From positions 2,108,001 to 2,172,000 of the forward strand of contig JAHRBC010000006.1 in assembly GCA_022702545.1 (NCBI GenBank): 64,000 nt of DNA. The letters run 5' to 3'. Shown here piece by piece: positions 11,664-24,193 of the stretch; the stretch's first letter is position 1; each line of letters starts with the position of its first letter. The stretch comes from Phycomyces nitens (Eukaryota > Mucoromycota > Mucoromycetes > Mucorales > Phycomycetaceae). The notes under the pieces were generated by a model, which made no database searches, was not told where the DNA came from, and saw nothing but the letters and a program-made list of their open reading frames with translations. The position numbers and the translations under genes are program-made.

Positions 11664-12604
11664 GATTTTTTGTTTAGCCGACTCTTATTGGCCCTGTTGC
11701 ATTTTTTAGCATATGCTTAGTGTGCTTTTTTTTCTTTTTTTTTGCTTTTCTTGTCTTGTCTTTGCACTGACTCTTTGAAATAAAACCAAATGAGCCTCCT
11801 TATGTAAGATCGGCACGGTTATAAACACCTGATTGACATTCTGATTGAAGCATCTCCAACTCGATTACCTTTGATTTAGGAATGAAATGCAGCTCGCTCT
11901 TTTTCCCCCAGAAACAAAAGAGCGAAAACTTTTTACGGCTATATTACAATACGGTTTGTCCTTTTTACACTTGGAAATCTCTGTAAGATATACACTTTTC
12001 TTTTCTAATGAGCTGATTACTCTGTTTGCTACAATTAGATTCGAATCATTTTTGAATCATATGATTTGAATATGCCAAAGTTGATTTTCTATGGTAAGAC
12101 AATTGTCTAATAATTATATTATTCTTCAACTAATTTTTCAGTACATATTCTATTGACCTCCTATTACATATAGTGTTATTTCCGGAGATCCCTTTCAGTA
12201 TAATCATTCAAAACAAAAGGCATGGTATAATAATTGACAAGCATAATATATACTTGCATGCAGTACAAAATAATGTACTAGGTTTATATGATCGCTTCTT
12301 TTTCTAACCACAATAAATTTTTAGCAATTGAATGAATGCTAAGGATCATCTAATATATATCAACGTAGTATTATTATGCGTGTATAGCTTATAACAAAGG
12401 TTTGTACTATATATGTTTTATAATATTAAATAGCATTAGTTTTAAGTATTTTTCTATAATAATTGTGCACAAAATACGGTATGAATTAAATCAAGACATT
12501 CTATAATAAAGAATAAACCATTCTTTCAAAAGAATGGTTGTAAAGGAATAGCAGAACCCATTATCAAATAGAGTACTATAAAAGAGAGGTTATAGTGTAT
12601 AACG
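11664..12604. other. Element A 3' arm without a recognised gene
   Basis: This AT-rich DNA between the accessory gene and the subterminal repeats matches element B 20516-21458 in inverse. It includes a T-rich tract just after the accessory stop. I see no conserved frame. Confidence 0.6.
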
Positions 12605-13095
12605 GAAGCATTTTTGGTTGGATAAAAAAACAGTAGTTATGTTACCAAAACGGTAGTTATCTGCCGATTATTTATTAGCAAAAAACGGTAGCTGCTACCA
12701 AACTCGCCTTACACAGGGTCATATCTACCATTTTTCCCCACTAAAAAAACGGTAGCAATGTTACCAAAGCAGTAGATAACTGCCGTTTTTTTAGTGAAGA
12801 AAAACGGTAGTTATGTTACCAAAACGGTAGTTATCTGCCGATCTTTGCCACTATAAAAACGGTAGCTACTACCAAATTCACCTTACACAGGGTCATATCT
12901 ACCGTTTTGGCCCACCAAAAAGACGGTAGCAATGTTACCAAAACGGTAATTATCTGCTGATTTTCGCCACTATAAAAACGGTAGCTACTACCAAATTCGC
13001 CTTACACAGGGTCATATCTACCGTTTTTCCCCACCAAAAAATCGGCAGTTATATTACCAAAACGGTAGATAACTGCCGATTTCTTAGCCATAGTG
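12605..13095. repeat. Subterminal repeat block of element A
   Basis: Variants of ACGGTAGTTATGTTACC and CGGTAGTTATCTGCCG alternate here, many as short palindromes of the CGGTAG/CTACCG core. Three copies of a longer unit contain CCTTACACAGGGTCATATCT (near 12707, 12881 and 13000). Dense subterminal repeats next to CACTA ends are the usual binding sites for the element's own proteins. The matching block in B is 19971-20515. Confidence 0.85.
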
Positions 13096-13495
13096 CAAGT
13101 GTGGTAAAGTATAGTATAAAAATATTGTAAAAATAATAAAAGTAAAAATAGAAGAGATACATTGTACAAAGACAATTGTTTAAAGAGATGTAAAATGGTG
13201 CAATCCTGCAAGAAGGTGGCAAGGATTCACAAAAGAAATAGAAAAGGAAATAAATAAATGTGATAAAATAAAAACGGGAAAAAACTGGGAAGAAAGAAAA
13301 ATATAGAAACTCGGGGATCGCCCTGCCAACGTCACCTCACCGGAAACCCGCCCAACTCACTTGGCTCGGACTTCTCCCTCGGACTTGTCTGGCCACCGAC
13401 CCCTCCTACGTCTATGTCCGAGCCCTTGGTCCGGCTTTATGGTCGAAACTGAACCTGCCCACAACACACGTGTCAAATGACGCGTGTGGTACTTT

Positions 13496-15204
13496 CACTG
13501 CAAAAGAAGGGCCATTTTAGTATACTGATATTTATAAAATTCTTGACTGAATGATAAAGATTTGATATAAAATTTGCCAAATTTTTTAATATTAAATTTT
13601 TAGGATTCGTTGTCTGAATGATTCCAATCAGTATACTGAAATGTCAAAGTGCAAAAAGCAAAAGGTGGGTTATTTTTTTTGTGCTTTTTTTTGTCACAAA
13701 AATTGGGGGGTTTCTTTTTTTTTCATCCCATATTTTCTAGCCCCGAAGGATTCAGTTCTTTAAATTACTTTATATAGGTTGCTCTTTTCAATATTAAAGC
13801 AGTGTCCTCATAGGATTCAGTATGAATTCGGTATGAATTCATAGCAGATACAGGCCAAAGATGTAGTTTATAATAGTTTTTATTGGATAAAAAAAGCTTT
13901 TCTAATGTTTTCTATTCGTTCTCATTTCTACTCCCTCCTAATTTTATTGCCTAATATGCTAGCCTTGCCCTTTTCTCAATTGGATGGGTATTCTTTTACT
14001 CATCCAGAGAATATATGGGTTACCCTGGTCTACTAGACCCCCCCTACCTTCCTTTGTTACTTGCTGCGGCACTGCTTACGTGGGTGTTTGTTTTCTTTTA
14101 AAAAAAAAAGGGTGGCTAGATAATTTTCATGGGTGTATTTTAGCAGACTGTAAAATAATTTGAATGGAACAACAATACTTACATTGGTATTTATATCGAG
14201 AAAACTTGAATACTTTGATAAATGGTATAAAAAATTTCGGTAATATCTATTAAGAATATGTTAGGAAAATAATATAAACGTTGAGTGGTTATATACTTAC
14301 TTGGTCATCAGTGTAATGGGCGCAATGGGCGCAATGGCCAACCAGATGAAGAATATTTTGATTACATCTATTAGATAAGAGATTAGTAAAGTAATATAAG
14401 GGCTGAAAGGTTGTATACTTACTTGGTAATGGGTATAGTGGACACAATTACTGACCAGATGACATGGAATCGGCACATACCAGATGACCGAAAAAATTCT
14501 AATGAATGGAACGAATGTTAATAAAGCATGTCTAGTGTATAAAGGAGTGTCATCATACCATAATATACAGCAAAGTGCTCCTCTGTATTTGTTTGTAATG
14601 GGAGGCCGTGAATTACTATGCAGAGCAATGAGCTTGTGGAAACTGAATGAGATAATAAAAAAGAACATTACCAGTATACCAGAGTTATTGACATAAACCA
14701 GCAGCCCTTGTATGGATATAGAAAAGAATATCTGGACAAATATAAAGTCATGATGAGTAAAAAAAAATTTTAAAACAGAATGATGCTTACCATGCCGAAA
14801 AGTAAAGGAAAGGAAAAGAAAAGAAAATAACAAAGGTTGAAAGCAATAATCCAATAGAGATCAATGGCGATATTGAGTGTCCCAAACGTGACGTGGAACT
14901 AATAAGCCCACTTAATAAAACGATTTGTATTTTTGAAACAGAGCCCAAATATTACAAATGGATTAGTCAGTGCAAGCAAATTAAATGGATTAGCCAGTTG
15001 AAGCAGATTACTAAGTATACCTGACAGCATAATGTAAGCAAAGATCAAAATACTATAAAACCTCTTTAGAAAGAAGTATACTTTTTAATTACTTTTAATT
15101 ACTTTCTCATGTATGTATTATTTACAGAATATTTCAAAATCTATTGGAAAATAGATATTCATAATCAACGAACCTCACACTTTAATATATTTTTCTAGTA
15201 TTCA
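13496..15204 (-). other. Element D left arm with outward mini-exon-like blocks
   Basis: No long conserved frame is present. On the minus strand, several short blocks are bounded by intron-like AG and GTAAGT signals. Two neighbouring blocks, ending at about 14301 and 14423, are imperfect repeats of each other (both contain an ATCTGG string and end CCAAG before GTAAGTATA). Others end near 14184 (CCAAT/GTAAGT) and 14790 (GGCATG/GTAAGC). The arrangement resembles the better conserved arms of X1 and X2. Transcription is inferred. Confidence 0.4.
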
Positions 15205-16303
15205 ATGTCTCAATTTATATCATCAAGCTCTAAAAAGACCTACAAGTTGACTACCAAGAAGTCGATTGGTAAGACTAGTGGCACTAGACCAGCAGGAACC
15301 GTGATGCAGACGATCCTTCCTGCTCCAAGCAACAACGCTGAACAGGACGGCGCAGTGTTGTCAAACCTGTCGGCTCTTCAGACAAGACTGAATGAGTCGC
15401 ATGTCCTGTTGCAGCAGGTCCATCAAGGGATGGAATCCCTCAAGAACTCGAATGGCAACAGTAGCCAAGTTTCCCCCCGTCAAGCTCCACCACCACAGAT
15501 GTATATGAAGTATCAACTTCCATCGGTCTCGGTAGGATATCTATATATAAATATTAATTTTATATTGATGAATTACTTACCCTATGTCATATAGCGCCTC
15601 ATACGATCAGAGACAAGGAATGTCTTGGTGTCTACACCATTGACAATGAATGAGGGGGCACTCTCTTCATCCAACCGGCCTATTGCAGACAAGGTCCGGA
15701 TGTATATCCATCAACAGCCTGAAGGACAGCCTCTTGCGTCTGCAGTCATAGAGGAAAAAACAAGACGGCATATCTCATACAAGCTAAACAGAGCTAACAC
15801 CTCGCCAGAAAAGTTAGCTAAGCGAAACCAGTCTTCTTGTAGACATACGAGAAAAACAAGAGTTAGTATAATATAATATTTGTTTTCATACTTCTAATAC
15901 TTGATTTTGAAATAGGTCCTTGCCGCCTACAAGAGGCTGCATTTGGCAGACAGGGCAAACTTGGAGTCCAAGTATGGAGAGACAGTCGAGGATCTCTTAG
16001 ACAAAGAGATGTTGTCTGACATTGAGTCTGATGATGAGCAACGGGAGTATACCGTTTATACTCCCAGTAACAGACATCCTTTGGTAAGATATTGTTCGGG
16101 CAAATTTGATGTGCTTCATATAATTAACTAATTTGATTATGATATAGGTCGAGGAGTACTTGGGTGAGTTGAAAACCCAGAGGAGCAAGGAAAAGAAGAT
16201 GAAGGTCATTGACTTTTCTTCTTGTCCTGTTGAAAGTAGACATATTGAATTGTCAAAAGAGCAGAAGGCGTGTGTTGCCAAGTGGATTGCAACACGGCAA
16301 TAA
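15205..16303 (+). CDS. Accessory protein of element D
   Basis: Four exons with phase-0 junctions give a 305-residue open protein: 15205-15531, 15595-15861, 15916-16083 and 16148-16303. The N-terminus is Ser/Lys-rich and followed by a coiled-coil stretch (residues about 50-80). A basic middle (RHTRKTR) leads to an acidic segment (LSDIESDDEQ). The acidic block after a basic middle, and the exon count, match the accessory proteins of C and X2, to which it looks distantly related. The function is unknown; a role in binding element ends is inference. The gene converges on the transposase. It is open although the transposase has three nonsense codons. Confidence 0.7.
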
Positions 16304-16835
16304 AAATATTTGTATTTGGTTGTCTTGATATAATGGTCTTTATTGAATAAGTTGAAACAAGTTGTTGGGCTGGAAGATGATGGTGGTAGGATTGGCATTA
16401 CTCGTTTTTGTATTGTTGAAGCATTAAAAAAAAAGAAAGACAAGATGGTGAGAAACAATATTATTTTTAATGGTTATTTTATTTTAGTCATAATTATTGC
16501 AAAACAAATATTTAATAGTAAAATAAAATATTTTCATCGGCTTTATAAACTTGGAATTTAAATGAAAATTTTTAGTATATTATGTAGTATAAACTTTAAA
16601 ATATAGCTGATTATCGGGTATTAAATAAACAGCTACTTGGCTTATCGCATAATGAGCTGAAGAAAATAAATATTTGTTTTGATATCTGTTTTAAAGAACA
16701 TGAAACTTGTATATATCAATCTAATATTTTAACCAATCTTAAAAATGTATTGATAAAATAACAGATGGTAAAGTAAAACAAGAAAAATAAGCATTACGTG
16801 GCTGATGTTTGTGGTCAAAAACGCAATTTTTTTTA
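16304..16835. other. Intergenic DNA between convergent genes of element D
   Basis: This AT-rich stretch lies between the two stop codons and probably holds both 3' ends. I see no conserved frame. Confidence 0.5.
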
Positions 16836-19800
16836 TTAAGTGATGACTTTTCTAGGTAATGGAATAATCAGGCGTTTTTGAGACCCTTGTTGGAGATTGT
16901 GAGTTGTCAATGCAAAGCAAGAATGCAGACGATGTACTGGAATAATACACTCAATGGTCTCCTCTAAAAACCCCTTTTCCCACAGCTCCAGACCTTGGTT
17001 GATCAACGGTTGATATCTGCCAGCATTATACGTTGGAAACCATTTGACGAAAGCAAAAGTAGAAACTCTTTTGATTCCACCAATCTTGATAACATGAGTA
17101 AATAAATACTCAATCTGGCCGAGAAATGCAACGAATTCACTTGTCAAATTGTCCAGAAACAAGACTTGTACAAAAGAACCGCGCTTTTTCTTTTCACCAC
17201 TCCAATACTCTTGTCCTAGCAACGAAATCTTCTTCATCTTGCGAATCCGGTCATTGATATAGACATGCCCTCCAAGTGGGATGCTATCCGTGGCACAGAA
17301 GGAAATCCCAGTGTCTTGGTAGGCCTTATTATAGAATTTGACCAAGTACTTATAATGATTGCCAGTCATTATAGATAAAGGCAACAATTTCAATGGCAAC
17401 TAGGTCAATGGCAGGGCTTCACTTCCAGTGACATTAAACCATGGATTGGTGGCAGCTTAGAGGAACATGTTGAGATTGAATTGCATATATGGAGGGTGGC
17501 CGTACTCAGAGTTCACCAAGGATCTTACAGGCGTCGGTGCTATTTGAGCAACTTCTTGGAGAAATTCTACCATGGGTGGTGAAAGTTTGGCAGAATAGAA
17601 CTGAAGAAAGTTGCTGATGAATCCCTTTTCCAAGAAGACCTTCATGAAAGTGACCTCGAATCCATTGCGGCGATTTGTCTTGATATTCTTGAGCTTGCCA
17701 TTGTATCGTTCAAAGCTATACAACCAGAATGCATAGACAGGGCCAAAGTCAAGCATGGACTCACGTAAGTGCATATGCAGATGCATGTTTGGTGTGATGC
17801 TGACAGTTCCATACAAAATCTCGCACTTTTCACCAAAATTGCCAAGGAGCTGGTGTGCCTCGTCTATACTCTGAGTCATGACAGATGGTCCTGTCAATAG
17901 ACGGCATGCATCAACAAATACTAGCCAGTTATTGTAGTCTGTTTCTGGCAAAGCATTCTCCAGGACAACCAACGAATATACAAGACACCACGATCGCCAC
18001 TCGTCTGCCTTCATATATGGGAACCCAGAAGCAATTTTGTTGGACAATACAGCATATCCAGGAGGAACAAGAATGGAATCTGCCAGATGTTGCATGCGGG
18101 CAAGAGTGGTGCTGGGAAAATAACCGAGGTCTCTCCAAATGCTGATCATCCGTTTGGCTGTACCAAGAAACAAGTTGTGCATAGGATCTACGATCGTACA
18201 CCGGACAGGATCAAAGTAGTGTAGGTGATGCAATTCAGAATATCGGGTACCATTGTTTTTCTCCAACTCTGCCCGTTTGACGTCTGATTCTGCATTGAAT
18301 CACATTTCGGCATGCACAGCATTGGCTGCCTTTTCTCTTGGTGTCCAATTCTCAATGTCAAACCCAGAGTAATCGATCTTGCTCGATCCATCGATCACCG
18401 AAAACTGACGTGCACACTTGTGACAAGCGTTGGTGCTTGCATGCCCTGTAAATCCCGCGGTTTTTCTTGCAGCTGGTATATTGCAGGCAACACACATGAG
18501 AGCAGCACGAACACGAACACCACCAGGGAACATGGCCGTCTTGATTGTCATTCCGGTGTAAAAGTCAACCAACTCGTCAACAAGAGGCTCAAGAAAGTTG
18601 TTCATCTGATCGGTCTTTGCTTCCTTTGGCCCTGGCATGACGCCAACAAGAATGATGTTTTCTGGCTTCATCCTTTCTTCTCTGAGCAAGTTATTAATCA
18701 ACAGATATAAAGCACCACTGGCATGAGTGCGCCCATCGAATGGCTGAAACCAATCCACGTTCAATGTCAACATGAGGGAATAGTCATCGTCAACAAATAG
18801 CATATCATTATCATCAAGCAACTCATTCCACATTGCACCATCATATATGTCAAGGAAGGTGTTCTCCACGGTCTCTCTTGATCTCCATTGGAACAGCTTG
18901 TCCTCAAATCCAGGCTTACAGAGATACTGTGTCAAAGTATTCTTGAGTGAGCTGTATGGGAATACCATGAATGGGATTGGATCTCTGGCAGATGGATTGG
19001 TGAAAATTGGATTGTTGCAAATTTGGGTATGCGTGCTGGAGTATTTCTTGAAAGTGCATGTTGGCTGATGATTGTCTGGCGAGTAGATTGCAAAGCACTT
19101 GTTGCAAATGGTGTACTTTACAATGCCTTTGGTCATTACGTCAAATCCGGTCATTGCTTTCAAGGCATTGACAGTAAGTGGCAGGTCAGCATCCTTCTCA
19201 AAGGCAACAAGAAGATGGTGAAAGAATTTGAGCATGGCCAATCCTCCCGTTTGAACCAAGTAGAATGCTTGGAAGATAACACCAAAGATAGCTATGAACT
19301 GGCTGGTTTGGGACATGTTATGAATCTTCAAGGATCCAACTACAAAGGAAAGTATATGATAAATAACTTGTATACAATTAAATATGTTTGTATTTTATGT
19401 ATACATACTTGAAGCCATCATTTGTTCAAAACCATTGCCGCCATCAATCTCAGTCTCATCTTCATTGCTAGATTCATCATTTGAATCGGAATCCTCATTG
19501 TCAGCTGCAATAAGTGATGACTCAACATCTGATTCCTCCTCAACGTCAAAAACATCGTCTTCTCTCAAGAAAGATATCTGTTGTCCAGTAGTTTCAACTG
19601 ACATGATAGAAAAGCTGTCTTCATCTATAATAAAATAAAAGTTAGTACCTGTAATTGATAACCAAAATATATCGCACTTACAATCAATAAACTCATTAGA
19701 AATATCAGGCATTATGATATCTGACTCTTCTTCAACTGTGCTTCTGACATTGGCTGTAATAATTAACAACAAACATTATTAGATTATGAATAATGATATA

Positions 19801-19970
19801 CAATTTCACTTACAATCATCTCTATCCTTGGGACCAATGCTTGACACATTATCAGAATTCTTATGGCGCATGAATGTCTGTGCATTCTGCAATATTCCAT
19901 TGGCTGTATATTTGGTACAGGCCGAACATTTGCACAGGAGGTTGTATGTTTCGTTTTTAATGTTATTCAT
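16836..19970 (-). pseudogene. tnp2-type CACTA transposase of element D, decayed
   Basis: Exon 1 (19970-19814) starts at an ATG and encodes a Cys-rich finger (CKCSAC followed by TFMRH). It ends in phase 1 like its counterparts in C and X2. Two acidic exons follow (about 19755-19683 and 19625-19411). The large core exon runs from about 19335 to 16836. It contains DIYDGAMWNE, DWFQPFDG, MPGPKEAK and DPMHNLFLGTAKRM, all shared with C and X2. Stops interrupt it: TGA near 18300 where relatives have tryptophan, TAA near 17457 and TAG near 17400. Element B is inserted at the start codon and cuts the gene from its upstream DNA. The protein can no longer be made whole. Confidence 0.85.
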
Positions 19971-20515
19971 CACTACGGCTAAGAAATCAGCAGTTATCTA
20001 CCGTTTTGGTCACATAACTACCGTTTTTTTGGTGGGGCAAAACGGTGGATATGACCCTGTGTAAGGCGAATTTGGTAGTAGCTACCGTTTTTATAGTGGC
20101 GAAAATCGGCAGATAACTACTGTTTTGGTCACATAACTACCGTTTTTCTTCACTAAAAAAACGGTAGTTATCTGCCGTTTTGGTAACATTGCTACCGTTT
20201 GTTTGGTGGGGCAAAACGGTGGATATGACCCTGTGTAAGGCGAGTTTGGTAGTAGCTACCGTTTTTTGCTAATAAAAAATCGGCAGATAACTACCGTTTT
20301 GGTAACATAACTACTGTTTTTCTTCACTAAAAATACGGTAGATATCTGCCGTTTTGGTAACATTGCTACCGTTTGTTTGGTGGGGCAAAACGGTGGATAT
20401 GACCCTGTGTAAGGCGAGTTTGGTAGTAGCTACCGTTTTTTGCTAATAAAAAAACGGCAGATAACTACCGTTTTGGTAACATAACTACCGTTTTTTTATC
20501 CAACCAAAAATGCTT
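19971..20515. repeat. Subterminal repeat block of element B
   Basis: Same repeat grammar as 12605-13095, in inverse: alternating CGGTAG/CTACCG palindromes, and three copies of a longer unit with GACCCTGTGTAAGG near 20051, 20226 and 20399. It probably holds binding sites for the element's proteins. Confidence 0.85.
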
Positions 20516-21458
20516 CCGTTATACACTATAACCTCTCTTTTATAGTACTCTATTTGATAATGGGTTCTGCTATTCTTTTACAACCATTCTTTTGAAAGAA
20601 TGGTTTATTCTTTATTATAGAATGTCTTGATTTAATTCATACCATATTTTGCGCACAATTATTATAGAAAAATACTTAAAACTAATGCTATTTAATATTA
20701 TAAAACATATATAGTACAAACCTTTGTTATAAGCTATACACGCATGATAATACTACATTGATATACATTAGATGATCCTTAACATTCATTAATTGCTAAA
20801 AATTCATTGTGGTCAGAAAAATAAACAATTATATAAACCTAGTACATTATTTTGTACTGCTTACAAGTATATATTATACTTGTCAATTACTATACCATGC
20901 CTCTTGTATTGAATGATTATACTGAAAGGGATCTCCAGATATAAACACCATATGTAATAGGAGGTGAATAGGATATGCGCGGTAAAATTAGTTGAAGAAG
21001 AATATAATTATTAGACAATCGTCTTACCATAGAAAATCAACTTTGGCATATTCAAATCATATGATTCAAGACTGATTCGAATCTCATTGTAGCAAACAGA
21101 GTAATCAGCTCATTAGAAAAGAAAAGTGTATATCTTACAGAGATTGCCAAGTGTAAAAAGGACAAACCGTATTGTAATATAGCCGTAAAAAGTTTTCACT
21201 CTTTTGTTTCTGGGGGAAAAAAGAGCGAGCTGCATTTCATTCCTAAATCAAAGGTAATCAAGCTAAAGATGGTTCAATCGGGATGTCAATCAGGTGTTTA
21301 TAACCGTGCCGATCTTACATGAAGGAGGCTCATTTGGTTTTATTTCAAAGAGTCAATACAAAGACAAGACAAGAGAAGCAAAAAAAAAAAAAAAAAGCAC
21401 ACTAAGCATATGCTAAAAAATGCAACGGGGCCAATAAGAGTCGGCTAAACAAAAAATC
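20516..21458. other. Element B 3' arm without a recognised gene
   Basis: This matches element A 11664-12604 in inverse. It is AT-rich and I see no conserved frame. Confidence 0.6.
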
Positions 21459-22483
21459 TTAAACCCTTGTTCTCTTTCTCTTTCGTACTGGCTCAACACT
21501 TGGCCTTGGTGGTGTAGAGCTATATCAAACAGTAGAAATATTATGTTAGCATTGGATTAGCAACAGATGAGCAACAACAAAAACAACTTACAGCACATCT
21601 GCCATGATCGGTGATTCAGCGCCATCGTCAGTCTGACCTGCCTCATCTGATATAGAAGAAGTGCTTGCTCCGTCCTGTTATAGCATAATAAAAATATCGT
21701 GTTAATTATAAATTATTCAAACGGTTGTTAATTAATAAACTTGCCTGGCTGTTGTCTACCATTCTTCTCTTGTGAGTTTGGCTGTCGCTTTTGAAGGTGT
21801 CACGAAGAAGATTCTTTGCACACCACATTCTTTTGCACTTAAAGATGTCAAGGCCACTATCCTTGGCAAGTTTTTCCAGATGCATCATATAATATTCCCT
21901 TTGATGCTCTGGAATACCTCTCCATTCTTTCTTAATTGCCGGATAGTCCTTGTCAATCAAGTCGCGCTTGGTTGCTCGGGCCAAGGTTTTGAGCAAAAGA
22001 CGCTTCATAGTCAATTCGTGCTCTGTCAGAAGGACCAACTGACACAAAGATTGTCCTTCTGGGACCTCCTTGCACTTTGCTTCCCAGTCTTGACGATGAA
22101 GCATTTGCAGCAGTATGCTATACCGTTGGCTATCATGCTTTCCTTTGAATTCTCCATCTGTATCAATCAATCGTTTTCCAAGCCGATTAGGATACTCAGT
22201 TAATTGAGCCCTCTTCACAGACTCGGCCACACGCTCAAGAGCTAATAGTAAATATATGTATATGTATTAATAAAACGATTGAATGCAAATAAGGTAAGGA
22301 AACAATCTTACCACTTTGCTCCATGATACCCTGCTGTATTACGTTTACTTCTTCTTCATTGATTTTTGAGCCAAATTGGTTGTTAAACTGGTCTTGAAGA
22401 CTGTGTAACATTTGTTTAATGTCTGCAACATCACGTTCAACTTTCTTAACAGAGTTGATAAGGGTAGTGTTTATGTCAGACAT
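21459..22483 (-). CDS. Accessory protein of element B
   Basis: This is the near-identical partner of the element A accessory gene (10636-11663), on the minus strand with the same four-exon structure, starting at 22483 and stopping at 21459-21461. The first 58 residues read as a coiled coil and the tail is basic. Exon 2 again ends at a GC donor (near 21746), so this unusual splice site predates the A/B split. Differences from A are a few substitutions in the middle and acidic third exon. The gene is divergent from the transposase. The function is unknown; binding of the subterminal repeats is inference. Confidence 0.7.
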
Positions 22484-23169
22484 GTTGATAAAGTGAATTA
22501 TTAATAATATAAAATATAATGAAGGTTGTACTTTGAATTAAAGAATATATATACTTTGAATATATTATCACCTTGGTTTATTAAAAAGTATGATATATTG
22601 ATATAATCATTTGCAAGGCAAAGCTAGGATATAATAAATGATTTACAGTTATCAGGAATATATTGGTGTGTAAATTAAGAATCAAAATATAAACGAGCCT
22701 TATAACTAATGTACCATGGAGACACTATATATGTAATGGTTATAGTCTCTTAATAATCTAAAGTAAATGACATGACCCTAGTCATATCATACTTATTGTA
22801 ATTATTGACCGACGTGTATTTTATCTATTACCACCATTATTAACCAAGACATGTCTTACCTATTACCAAAATTATTGACCGATAGGTAATTTAACAGTTA
22901 TCGCCAACATTGAGCAAGAGACATCTCAACTACCATTGACATTATTATCAAGAGGTGTTTTGTCTAATAGATATATTAACCGAGAAGAATTTATACTGCC
23001 ATCATCATCATAATCGTCACTATGAGAAATAGAAAAATTGCTGCAATCATTCAGTGTAAAATCAATCCATATATAAAGCTACTCTTTTTACCAAGCTATC
23101 AACATTAGATTTTTATAACTCTATATTTCACATCCTCACCCAACCCAGCCAGTTACACTTTTTATTAAT
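22484..23169. promoter_or_regulatory. Divergent promoter region of element B
   Basis: This AT-rich DNA between the divergent accessory and transposase start codons matches A 8600-9111 plus 10459-10635. The intact site for the Tc1 insertion lies here (near 22655-22670, with one TA). I see no gene. Confidence 0.5.
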
Positions 23170-24193
23170 ATGTCTTCATCCAATATCAACCAATCGAGAG
23201 ACAAAATGTCTATGTTGACATACCAGTGTGCTCAGTGTGCCTTGACTTTCAATAGTTACCAGCATCTAAAAAACCACAATAGACTTCACCAATGTTTGTC
23301 TGAAGATATTGAAATGCAGGATGATGATGAATCTATGAGTGATTCAGGTAATAATACAAAAATATAATCATATTCACTGATTCACAAACACTTATTCAAA
23401 ATAATACCTACCTTTTCTACAGATATCATAGAAGCCGATGAAAGCCTTTCATACAAATGTGGCTGTACTTTTGATACCACTGAGGGTAGCGCGCACATAT
23501 ACAATAGTGAGCAAATTGGGCTCAATACCTTCACAAAAGCTGAACTATTGAGTATCCATCTCTCTCACTTGGTGGTCCAGCATAAAATAACTAGGGCAGC
23601 CTACAGAGACATTGTTAGGTTTGCTAACACACTCATTCGGGATCACGATGAGATCATGCTGGGTAAATGATATTACTTACTGTTATTTTACTTAACAATC
23701 ACTGACATAAATTGTATCATTCATTTTCTTTTTAGAGCCTGGAGCCAAGATTAGACATGGTGAAGGAGTAGATGTTCTACTCAAGAAGAAGTCAGATCTG
23801 CAGGGCTATGAATATGATGTGTGCCCAAAGGGTTGCAAGCTGTACAACCTGGACGATGAGCAAGTTGAATGTGCAGCCTGTGGTGAACAACGGTATAAGC
23901 CAAATAACAGTATTGTTAAAGTCCCAATTGCCCAAATGAAGCACTGCAAAAATACCCCCGATTCCCATATGTGTAGTTGATACAGTTGGTATGGGATATA
24001 AAGGTCAATTTTCTAGCTCAGGCCATTTTTTGTGAGTTAAGAGAAAAAACTATATTTTTGATAGATTTTATTGGTTGTAGAGAATAGTGTAGCATGAAAA
24101 ATAAATATTAAACTCAAATCATATCAAATAAACTGTACCTGAGTATATCTTCTTTACTGTTAAACCAAAACATTTTAAATTATTTATTAAACA

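Larger units (their letters stand above)
5112..13095. mobile_element. CACTA-like DNA transposon A
   Basis: Both termini begin CACTA: CACTACGGCGAGAGG at 5112 and, inverted, CACTATGGCTAAG at 13095. The 3-bp target CAA is duplicated (5109-5111 and 13096-13098). The element carries a divergent gene pair: a tnp2-type transposase on the minus strand and an accessory gene on the plus strand. Without the Tc1 insertion it is about 6.6 kb and collinear with element B in the opposite orientation. Its 5112-5510 end holds no gene. Confidence 0.9.
4750..13475 (-). repeat. LTR1 of the array, split by element A
   Basis: The LTR runs from TGACGCGTGG at 4750 to ACACGTGTCA at 13475, about 740 bp once element A (5112-13095) and its duplicated CAA are removed. 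It aligns closely with the LTR at 39479-40230, which has the same sequence without the insertion and so serves as the empty site. It has the minus-strand TATAAAAG/AATAAA layout of the family. AAAG precedes it; only AA separates it from LTR2. Confidence 0.8.

Noticed and set aside
14297..14854. 185-codon minus-strand frame in the D left arm as a single-exon gene
   Set aside because: It runs through several strong GTAAGT-type donors and shows no conserved domain; the mini-exon reading fits better.
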